From an uncultured Holophaga sp. (GTDB lineage: Bacteria > Acidobacteriota > Holophagae > Holophagales > Holophagaceae), in assembly GCF_963677305.1 (NCBI RefSeq), contig NZ_OY781925.1, positions 1,837,501 through 1,901,500 of the forward strand: DNA of 64,000 bases, in the 5' to 3' direction. Below, in pieces: positions 46,741-53,416 of this stretch; positions within the stretch are counted from its first letter, which is position 1, and the number at the start of each line of letters is the position of its first letter. The position numbers and the translations under genes were made by a program. The notes below the pieces were generated by a model. It searched no databases and had not been told where the DNA came from. It saw only the letters and a list, made by a program, of their open reading frames with translations.

Positions 46741-47232
46741 TCATTCGAAGAGCGACTTTGGGTTGGAGCGCCAGTCCTTGTTGTAGGGGTCGTTTGGTTC
46801 TGTGGTGCAGGCTTCTTCCACTTCCTGGGGCCAGACAGGGATCTTGCTGGTGCGGGATGCGAAATAGCGGCCAACATTGAAGATTAGGAAGAGTGGAGAG
46901 AGCACGATCTGCATCGGAAGACAGCCGTGCATGTTGGCCATGAAGCCGTACCAGAAGGGCTCCCGGCGATCCCAGAGGGGAAGACTGTATTTGGTGTGTG
47001 CGTAGACTTCCTCAGGGCCCTCTTCCATGAATCGGCGGATGTGCTCCCATATCTCGAGAAGTCCCTCTTCGGTGCCGCTGATATTGCGGATGACGAAGGT
47101 CTCCTTGACGGTGACCCCGTTGGGGGTGATCCCCTTTGTGTGGACCGCCCAACAGGTCAGTCGGATCCACTGCAGGAAACGGGTGGCGGCCTTTTCGGTG
47201 ATATAGCGATCGAGGTACTGCCCCGCGACCAT
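46741..47232 (-). CDS. Truncated DUF6708-type paralog (C-terminal part)
   Basis: About 163 aa, if it starts at the internal ATG 47232. The frame is open back to 47370 but that portion overlaps the gene upstream. The C-terminal half aligns with the full paralog at 47285-48250: ITPNGVTVKETFVIRN with LAPDGRTVKDSFILGS, EIWEHIRRFMEEGPE with SSWECFRRYMEEGLP, and TSKIPVWPQEVEEACTTEPNDPY with NRLPVWPQEIEATCAIRPDDPH. The first half of the family, with its N-terminal membrane pair, is absent and replaced by unrelated sequence with one hydrophobic segment. It is the last copy of the tandem array, and its sequence is the most diverged. Confidence 0.55.
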   Translation of the reverse strand: MVAGQYLDRYITEKAATRFLQWIRLTCWAVHTKGITPNGVTVKETFVIRNISGTEEGLLEIWEHIRRFMEEGPEEVYAHTKYSLPLWDRREPFWYGFMANMHGCLPMQIVLSPLFLIFNVGRYFASRTSKIPVWPQEVEEACTTEPNDPYNKDWRSNPKSLFE

Positions 47233-47284
47233 CCCACCAACAAGGATGGCTATCCCCCAGGGGGTTGCTGCATAGAGAGGAGTG

Positions 47285-48250
47285 TCAGTAACCGAAGCGC
47301 ATGCCCGGGGGATTGGTGGTGACGTCGTAGACGTGGGGATCATCAGGGCGGATGGCGCAGGTTGCTTCAATCTCCTGGGGCCAGACGGGCAGACGGTTGA
47401 TCTGCATGATGATCATCCGGAAGATCAGGATGAAAAGGACAATCGGGAGTAGGACATACACGTGGATCACCCGATCGGGGTAGGGTCCCGTGATGCCGAA
47501 CTTGAGGGAGGCCCAGGCCCCAGAGAGGGACTCCCGTCCCCGATCCATGGGAAAGCAGATGACATGCTCCGCTCCCTCCAGGGCCCGGGGTAGGCCCTCC
47601 TCCATGTAGCGACGGAAGCACTCCCAGGAGGAGAGGGTATCCAGCGTCCCGCTCCCGAAGCGACTCCCCAGGATGAAGGAGTCTTTGACGGTCCTGCCAT
47701 CGGGAGCCAGGACATGGCCGAAGATGAAGGTGTCCTGCAGTCCGCCACCCTTGATGCGTCGGAGGGTGAAATAGACCTCGTCCCAGGGGACCGAGAGGAT
47801 GGTGCCATTGCCGCGAAAGGCGTGGACCATGCGGGTCCTGCGGTTCAAGCGGACGGGATAGTGGGTTTTGGAGACGAATTCGCCGGAGCCGAGAATAAAA
47901 CAGAATGAGATGAATAAAATAATTGCCATAAGTGGTGACAGGATGTCAAATATATCCCTTCCTTGCCAAAGAATGCCTGCATTCCAAAGGAGGGCATCCT
48001 TTACCGTGAATCGCAGAATTCCATAAATAGCATAAAGTCCAATTGGACCAGTCAATGCGCTCATTCGTCCCTTTTCGTGGAAGAAAATATCCACTGTTTC
48101 CATGTAAGTACTGTTGGTCTTGATGAGGGAGCCCATGTAGTCCGGTACGACTTTCCGTGGGACCTTCTGCTCGAGGTGGTCCTCGATCTCCTGCTCCGTG
48201 AGGGGGCGGTTGAGGGGGAAGCTTAGCTTGCGGCGGAATTGGAAGAACAT
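47285..48250 (-). CDS. DUF6708-type membrane protein, intact copy
   Basis: A 321-aa protein. Family landmarks: FPLNRPLTEQEIEDHLEQKVPRKVVPDYMGSLIKTNSTYMETVDIFF at the N-terminus, two membrane segments (about 67-90 and 103-130), the middle domain THYPVRLNRRTRMVHAFRGNGTILSVPWDEVYFTL, a third hydrophobic segment (VIHVYVLLPIVLFILIFRMIIM) and the tail LPVWPQEIEATCAIRPDDPHVYD. DUF6708 proteins often sit beside VgrG and VasX-like effectors of type VI secretion, so an immunity or effector-accessory role is likely but unproven. This is the only uninterrupted full-length copy of four here. Confidence 0.82.
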   Translation of the reverse strand: MFFQFRRKLSFPLNRPLTEQEIEDHLEQKVPRKVVPDYMGSLIKTNSTYMETVDIFFHEKGRMSALTGPIGLYAIYGILRFTVKDALLWNAGILWQGRDIFDILSPLMAIILFISFCFILGSGEFVSKTHYPVRLNRRTRMVHAFRGNGTILSVPWDEVYFTLRRIKGGGLQDTFIFGHVLAPDGRTVKDSFILGSRFGSGTLDTLSSWECFRRYMEEGLPRALEGAEHVICFPMDRGRESLSGAWASLKFGITGPYPDRVIHVYVLLPIVLFILIFRMIIMQINRLPVWPQEIEATCAIRPDDPHVYDVTTNPPGMRFGY

Positions 48251-48268
48251 GGGTGCGGGTGCGTTGCC

Positions 48269-48888
48269 TCAATACCCGAAACGCATGCCCGGGGGATTGG
48301 TGGTGACGTCGTAGACGTGGGGATCATCAGGGCGGATGGCGCAGGTCGCTTCAATCTCCTGGGGCCAGACGGGCAGACGGTTGATCTGCATGATGATCAT
48401 CCGGAAGATCAGGATGAAAAGGACCGGCGGGAGCAGCACGTAAACATGGATGGATTGGTCGGAATAGGGCCCTGTGATCCCGAATTTTAGGGAGGCCCAG
48501 GCCCCAGAGAGGGACTCCCGTCCCCGATCCATGGGGAAGCAGATGACATGCTCCGCGCCCTCCAGGGCTTGGGGTAGGCCCTCCTCCATGTAGCGACGGA
48601 AGAACTCCCAGGAGGAGAGGGTATCCAGCGTCCCGTCTCCAAAGCGACTCCCCAGGATGAAGGAGTCTTTGACGGTCCTGCCATCGGGAGCCAGGACATG
48701 CCCAAAGATGAAGGTGTCCTGCAGTCCGCCACCCTTGATGCGTCGGAGGGTGAAATAGACCTCGTCCCAGGGGACCGAGAGGATGCTGCCATTGCCGCGA
48801 AAGGCGTGGACCAGGCGGGTCCTGCGGTTCAAGCGGACGGGATAGTGGGTTTTGGAGACGAACTCGCCTGAACCGAGGAGAAAAAAGA
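48269..48888 (-). pseudogene. DUF6708-type gene split by ISL3 element, C-terminal part
   Basis: This piece encodes the middle and C-terminal domains (GSGEFVSKTHYPVRLNRRTRLVHAFRGNGSIL to NPPGMRFGY) and is nearly identical to the same region of the intact copy at 47285. The first part of the gene is at 50212-50568. Removing the IS at 48889-50211 together with one copy of the 8-bp duplication restores an uninterrupted 322-aa frame across the joint (MAFFF-LLGSGEF). It ends 19 nt before the next paralog. Confidence 0.88.
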
Positions 48889-50211
48889 GGTTCTTCACGG
48901 AACACCGGGGAAGGCAGCTCTGATCTTGAGAAAGAAGTAGGCGTCGTCGCGGAAGCCATAGGCCATGCGCTTGATGACCTTGATGCGGTTGTTGATCCCC
49001 TCTAGAAGGCTGGTATGGAGCGGCCATCGGCAGTGGGAGAGGATGCCATCGAGCCGTGCCGCGAGATTCTGGGCGAACCGGACCAATGGCGCCAGGTTGC
49101 TTGACTTGGCGCGTTCCAACCAATCATTCCAGGCCCGGCGAGCCCAGCCCTCGCGTCGGTAGCGCCAGAGTTCCTTGAGGTCGTCCTTGAGCACATAGGC
49201 CGTCATCAGAGCCTGATTGGCGTCCAGCAACTCCTTGAGGCGCACCCTGGCCTCACCCTCCAGATTCCTGGGGTTCCTTAGCAGCAGCCACTTGGCGCTC
49301 TTCACCACCTTGCGGGCCGACTTGTCTCCCCTCAACCGGTTGGCCTCGTCAACCCGGACCCGATCAATCACCTCGTGGCCATAGCGTTGCACCACATGGA
49401 AGAGGTCATAGACGATCTCCGCTTTGGGGCAGTGCTTCCGGACCTCCAGCTCGAAGGCTGCGGACATATCCATACCTACCGCCTTGATTTGGGCGCAGCC
49501 CCTCTTCCCAAGCAGTTCAAAGAAAGGGCGGATGTCTGCACGGCCTCGCCCTTGCCCTACCCAGAGGACCCGCTTTCTGGCGGCATCCAGCACCACCGTG
49601 GCATATCGGTGTCCTTTGCGAAGGGCGAACTCATCCATGAGCAGTGTTTCGGCTCCCCGCAGTTCTGGGGGCCCCAGTTCCCGGTCCAGGTGGGCTTTGT
49701 CGATGGCCTTGACGGTGTCCCAGTGCAGGTGAAAATGCTCGGCAACCTGCTTGATGGGCAGGACTTTGCACATCCTGGCCACCGATTCGGCCAGCCGATT
49801 GGTGACCCGGGCTCGGGGCTCCAGCCAGTTCAGGGACTCCACCTTGGGTCCACACCTCGGACAGTCCAGTCGAAACCGCCAGACCAGCAGGTGGACTTCG
49901 TATTCAAAGATCGGGAGGTCCCTTACCCAGCGCTGGGTCGCATCGTGGATTCGATCCACATGATGGCCACAGCCGCTGCATCGTCGAGGTCGTTCATTAC
50001 CAAGGAGTTCAATCCATACCTCGGCACGAGGCCCCTTTCGTCCGGCCTCGTACACGCCGATCAATCCGGCCTTGTATCCTTCCCACCCGCCCATCTGGGC
50101 CATAAGCTCGTTCATAGGCAGCAGTGCCTCCCGGGTCTGGTGTTGTCGCAAACCCAGGATCCCAGGAGTCTCTGCTGCCTACCTCATTTCCCCGCCATTC
50201 CGGGAAGAACC
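48889..50211 (-). mobile_element. ISL3-family insertion sequence, complete, 1323 bp
   Basis: The terminal inverted repeats are GGTTCTTCACGGAACACCGG at the left end and GGTTCTTCCCGGAATGGCGG (read inward from the right end). The element is flanked by an exact 8-bp direct repeat, AAAAAAGA (48881-48888 and 50212-50219), the duplication length known for ISL3 elements. It interrupts a DUF6708-type gene. Intact ends and a perfect duplication indicate a recent insertion. Confidence 0.93.
48895..50115 (-). CDS. ISL3-family transposase
   Basis: About 406 aa from ATG 50115 (a TTG at 50151 keeps the frame open 12 codons more). The N-terminal zinc-finger region (CSGCGHHVDRIHD...CPRCG), the catalytic-domain motifs LLMDEFALRKGHRYATVVLD and KAVGMDMSAAFE, and the C-terminal TSLLEGINNRIKVIKRMAYGFRDDAYFFLKI are diagnostic of ISL3 transposases. 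It is uninterrupted and probably active. Confidence 0.93.
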   Translation of the reverse strand: MNELMAQMGGWEGYKAGLIGVYEAGRKGPRAEVWIELLGNERPRRCSGCGHHVDRIHDATQRWVRDLPIFEYEVHLLVWRFRLDCPRCGPKVESLNWLEPRARVTNRLAESVARMCKVLPIKQVAEHFHLHWDTVKAIDKAHLDRELGPPELRGAETLLMDEFALRKGHRYATVVLDAARKRVLWVGQGRGRADIRPFFELLGKRGCAQIKAVGMDMSAAFELEVRKHCPKAEIVYDLFHVVQRYGHEVIDRVRVDEANRLRGDKSARKVVKSAKWLLLRNPRNLEGEARVRLKELLDANQALMTAYVLKDDLKELWRYRREGWARRAWNDWLERAKSSNLAPLVRFAQNLAARLDGILSHCRWPLHTSLLEGINNRIKVIKRMAYGFRDDAYFFLKIRAAFPGVP

Positions 50212-50568
50212 AAAAAAGAAAGCCATGGGTACAATCAAGATGCTGTATGTGGTGAAGACATCTCCCCAAGACGAGTAGTGGTTCCAGAAGGTTGAAGCTG
50301 GCCAGAGGATGAAGTCCCGAAACAACATAGACAGCATCCCAAATAAAAAGAGGAGCAGCATCGAACCGGCCAATGCCGTCATTCGTCCCTTTTCGTGGAA
50401 GAAAATGTCCAATGTTTCCATGTAAGTAATGTTGGTCTTGATGAGGGAGCCCATGTAGTCCGGCACGACTTTCCGGGGGACCTTCTGCTCGAGGTGGTCC
50501 TCGATCTCCTGCTCCGTGAGGGGGCGGTTGATGGGGAAGCAAAGCTTGCGACGGAATTGAAAGAACAT
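50212..50568 (-). pseudogene. DUF6708-type gene split by ISL3 element, N-terminal part
   Basis: This piece encodes MFFQFRRKLCFPINRPLTEQEIEDHLEQKVPRK and the first membrane pair (GSMLLLFLFGMLSMLF, YSILIVPMAFFF). The continuation after the IS is at 48269-48888. Compared with the intact copy, the first 65 residues are almost identical, but the membrane segments differ strongly, suggesting a mosaic or rapidly changing membrane region. Confidence 0.88.
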
Positions 50569-50575
50569 GACTTGT

Positions 50576-50711
50576 CCTAGAATCGGGTGCAGATGGTGGA
50601 CAGGTTGAGGTAGATATACTCCGAGGTGCTTGCGTCCTCGATGGTGAGGGGGGCTTCGCCCCTGGCGCGAGTCAGTTCTGCCTGTTCGGTGGCCAGATTG
50701 GGAAAGGAGTG
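50576..50711 (-). pseudogene. Orphan C-terminal coding tail upstream of DUF6708-type gene
   Basis: Read on the minus strand, 50711-50576 is open as ...NLATEQAELTRARGEAP, then LTIEDASTSEYIYLNLSTICTRF and a TAG stop 7 nt before the DUF6708-type start. Its composition and placement look like the end of a gene that once preceded the DUF6708-type gene. There is no start codon or upstream part, as the fragment abuts the C-terminal piece of another DUF6708 copy. It may be the last residues of a lost effector. Confidence 0.45.
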
Positions 50712-51088
50712 TCAGTAACCGAAGCGTATGCCCGGGGGATTGGTGGTGACGTCGTAGACGTGGGGGTCATCCGCCTCGATGAGGCAGGTATCCTCAATCT
50801 CCTTGGGCCAGACGGGCACCTTGCATGTGCGGAAGGCGAGCCAGCGGGCACAGGACTGAAGAATGCGGAAGGGGAAGAGGATCACACCCAGGAACCAGCC
50901 GGGAGAGCCCATCTCTCGATGGACCACCGTCATGCCCGCCGAAAAGGGCTCCCTACCGCGATCCAGGGGCAGACAGACCAAGTAGGGGTTATCGGTCAAG
51001 GCGGACTCAGGACCCTCCTCCATGTAGCGCCGAAAGAATTCCCAAAGAGATGGTCTTCCCCCAAATCTGAGAGCCAAAGGAAACGTTA
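50712..51088 (-). pseudogene. DUF6708-type paralog, C-terminal remnant cut by IS3 element
   Basis: The remnant starts at about TFPLALRFGGRPSLWEFFRRYMEEGPE and runs to the normal end DDPHVYDVTTNPPGIRFGY. The homology corresponds to SFILGSRFG...SSWECFRRYMEEG of the intact copy. Everything 5' of this is replaced by the IS3-family element. The tail CLPLDRGREPFSAGM and FRTCKVPVWPKEIEDTC is a more diverged version than the ISL3-split copy. Confidence 0.8.
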
Positions 51089-51116
51089 GGGTCCATCCTG
51101 AAAGAGGAGCCCCCTG

Positions 51117-51386
51117 ATGAGACCCCAGAAGCTGACAGACGAGCAGATCGTGGCTGTGTTGCGGGAAGCCGAGCGAGGAGAGAAGTCCATCGCAGATCTG
51201 GCCCGGGAGCATGGCGTAGCCGAGCAGACCATCTACCGGTGGCGGCGAAAGTTCGCCGGAAGCACGGTATCGGATGTCCGCCGACTCAAGCAGTTGGAGA
51301 AGGACAACGCCCGCCTGCTGCGCCTCCTGGGGCAGCGCGAAGTCGAGATTGATGCCATGAAGGAGCTCCTCCGAAAAAAATGGTAA
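51117..51386 (+). CDS. IS3-family transposase OrfA
   Basis: An 89-aa helix-turn-helix protein (KLTDEQIVAVLREAERGEKSIADLAREHGVAEQTIYRWRRKFAG) followed by a leucine-zipper-like helix (RLKQLEKDNARLLRLLGQREVEIDAMKELLRKKW). Near its end a run of seven A (51374-51380) is a classic -1 slippage site that would produce the OrfAB transposase. orfB overlaps by 7 nt. Confidence 0.92.
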   Translation: MRPQKLTDEQIVAVLREAERGEKSIADLAREHGVAEQTIYRWRRKFAGSTVSDVRRLKQLEKDNARLLRLLGQREVEIDAMKELLRKKW

Positions 51387-52366
51387 GCGCCCGGCAGAAG
51401 CGGGAAGGGGCTCGGGTGCTGAAAGCCAGGCGGATCCCGGAGCGGCGCATCGCCGCTCTGATTGGCCTATCCCGGTCGGGAATGCGCTATCGCGTACGCC
51501 CGAAGCCGCAGGACTGCTTGGCAGAGCGCATCCAGGCCCTGAGTGCGGAGCATCCCCGCTACGGGCAGGTCCGCATCTGGGCCCTGCTTCGTCGGGCGGG
51601 CATCGTCATCAATCACAAGGCGGTGGGCCGACTCTGGCAGAAGCTGGGACTCCAGCTCACCCGGCGCCCAAAGCATAGGAGGGTCCGTTCTGGCGATGGT
51701 GTCCCCAGGGCTGCCGAGTTCCCGAACCACGTGTGGACCTATGACTTCGTGTTTGCCTGGACCCTGGGAGGGTCGGCCCTGAAGTTCCTGACCCTGGAGG
51801 ACGAGTACACCCGGGAGTGTTTGGCAATCGAGGTGGGTCGGTCCTTCCGGGCGCTCCATGTCAAAGAGGTGCTGATCCGCGTCATGGCCCAACGGGGGAT
51901 TCCCAAGTTCATCAGGAGCGACAATGGCCCTGAGTTCGTCTCGCTGGAGATCGGGCTCTGGCTGAAAGAGCAAGGAGTCGACACCCACCTGATCGATCCG
52001 GGTAAGCCTTGGCAGAATGGCCTGGCTGAAAGCTTCAATGCCCGATTCAGAGACGAGTGCCTGAATGGGGAGTCCTTCCATGGCGTGCCAGAAGCCAGGG
52101 TGATCGCCCAGGCCTTCATGAGGCACTTCAACGAAGGGCACCCCCATTCAAGCTTGGGGTTCCATACACCCAACGAGTTCGCAGACCTATGCACCATGGG
52201 GGCTCTGCCCCCAAACCCCCGGGATTTATCGCCTTGGGCCACCCCCGGTAACCGAAGAAGGGCTGGCATGCGCCAGCCACCACCGTCAGGTGGCCCCGGA
52301 TCGGCGCTCGGGTCGCTTCCCAGCGTTGCCTTATCCTCCGTCCAGGCGGAGGAGACGCTACCATGA
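51380..52366 (+). CDS. IS3-family transposase OrfB, DDE integrase
   Basis: A 328-aa retroviral-type integrase. The catalytic triad regions are visible: WTYDFVFAW (first Asp), IRSDNGPEFVS (second Asp) and NGLAESFNARFRDECLNGE (Glu). The end LGFHTPNEFADLCTMGALPPNPRD is followed by about 50 residues of Pro/Ser-rich sequence that may be normal for this IS type or may read through a damaged right end. It is translated in the -1 frame relative to orfA through the A-run. Confidence 0.92.
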   Translation: MVSARQKREGARVLKARRIPERRIAALIGLSRSGMRYRVRPKPQDCLAERIQALSAEHPRYGQVRIWALLRRAGIVINHKAVGRLWQKLGLQLTRRPKHRRVRSGDGVPRAAEFPNHVWTYDFVFAWTLGGSALKFLTLEDEYTRECLAIEVGRSFRALHVKEVLIRVMAQRGIPKFIRSDNGPEFVSLEIGLWLKEQGVDTHLIDPGKPWQNGLAESFNARFRDECLNGESFHGVPEARVIAQAFMRHFNEGHPHSSLGFHTPNEFADLCTMGALPPNPRDLSPWATPGNRRRAGMRQPPPSGGPGSALGSLPSVALSSVQAEETLP

Positions 52367-52374
52367 ACCCGGAA

Positions 52375-53394
52375 TCACGCAGCACGCCGTCCTTGATTCC
52401 CAACCTTAAAACCCAGACCCGAACATTTCAGTTGGTCCCAAGGTTGGGGGAAGACCACTTTCTCCATGGCCATATGAACGTTCTTATTAAAGTCATCCAG
52501 CATTCTCGGATCATCTCGTAGGGTTGCCCGTGCCTTGACCAAGAGGCCGTACCACGAATCATCTGGTTTTTGCCGCTGAATGTAAGATTTTTCACCGAAT
52601 GCTTCGACACTGGCCCTGATATCTAGAATCGCCTGGTAACAGGCATTCTTGCGGGCTCGCTCCGGCTCGATCAGGAACTTGTTAAGCCGGGCGGCCATCA
52701 TGGCCCGGAAGTCCATGGCAATACCCGTGGGGTCATCCAGAGCAAGAACGATTCCGCGCTCATCCCCAAGCGCGCCGGTGCTTTGCACCAATTGCAGTTT
52801 TGTCTGCTTCGCAAAGGAGGAAAGACTGAACCAAAAGGCCTTTGGATTTATTCGCGGGGCCAGATCCGCCACATGATCGGCAACCTCTCTCAGGGCGGCT
52901 GTGTGGGGCACCATGGGTGGAGGAGTATTGGGTATAGCCCAGGGACTTGGCTCCAGAAGGCGCATAAAGGCTCTCCGGTTGGACGGTATTCGGCTCGCGT
53001 CGGAAAGACTCTGGTGACTGAGGCGATGGTTCGTAAAGCAAATCCAGAGGCGGGAATCATGGGGCACCAGCAGCAGTCCATTGTCTGTATAGCCGATGTT
53101 TCGACGATCCCCATCGTCCCGATCAACGGGTGATAGCTGTCCCCAATCGTTCACCTTGAAGATATTCCAGAACTGGCTCCTCTCGTTGAACACATAGATG
53201 TAGCCGCGGCGCGGTCGGCGCAAGGTGTAGTGGGTACCAGGGGCAGTGGGGGCTTGGCTGATCTCGAAGGATCCACCTATGGGAGGGGTCCGCGAGTTGT
53301 CATCACCTAGGGCGTACCGCACAGGAAAGACAGGAACAGTCCTGGACCAATTCAGGACCTTGATGCTGCCTCGTTTGGTGTTGCTCTTAGACAT
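52375..53394 (-). CDS. VasX-like type VI secretion effector N-terminal domain, probably truncated
   Basis: A 339-aa protein. After MSKSNTKRGSIKVLNWSRTV the region PVFPVRYALG...YTLRRPRRGYIYVFNE, then FWNIFKVNDWGQLSPVD and GIVLALDDPTGIAMDFRAMMAARLNKFL, matches the N-terminal domain of VasX-type T6SS toxins. Known members are much larger (near 1000 aa) with a membrane-inserting C-terminal part. Here the gene stops 5 bp short of the inferred IS3 end, so that part is probably lost. ATG 53394 has GGGAGG upstream; the ATG at 53436 lies inside vgrG. It follows vgrG by 22 nt, as expected for a VgrG-loaded cargo. Confidence 0.7.
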   Translation of the reverse strand: MSKSNTKRGSIKVLNWSRTVPVFPVRYALGDDNSRTPPIGGSFEISQAPTAPGTHYTLRRPRRGYIYVFNERSQFWNIFKVNDWGQLSPVDRDDGDRRNIGYTDNGLLLVPHDSRLWICFTNHRLSHQSLSDASRIPSNRRAFMRLLEPSPWAIPNTPPPMVPHTAALREVADHVADLAPRINPKAFWFSLSSFAKQTKLQLVQSTGALGDERGIVLALDDPTGIAMDFRAMMAARLNKFLIEPERARKNACYQAILDIRASVEAFGEKSYIQRQKPDDSWYGLLVKARATLRDDPRMLDDFNKNVHMAMEKVVFPQPWDQLKCSGLGFKVGNQGRRAA

Positions 53395-53416
53395 CGTGAT
53401 GTCCTCCCGAAAAAAG

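Larger units (their letters stand above)
51089..52370 (+). mobile_element. IS3-family insertion sequence, ends approximate
   Basis: The element carries orfA and orfB of an IS3-family element. The ends are not certain. GGGTCCAT at 51089 and its imperfect reverse complement (read GGGTTCAT) ending at 52370 are one candidate pair; TGAAAGAGG at 51099 with a TCA end near 52288 is another. Neither pair shows a 3-4 bp flanking duplication, which suggests deletion or recombination next to the element. Left of it is a beheaded DUF6708-type gene; right of it is the end of a VasX-like gene. Confidence 0.65.

Noticed and set aside
52128..52403. Minus-strand frame as a continuation of the VasX-like protein
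   Set aside because: It runs through IS3 sequence in antisense and is separated from the VasX-like frame by a stop codon.
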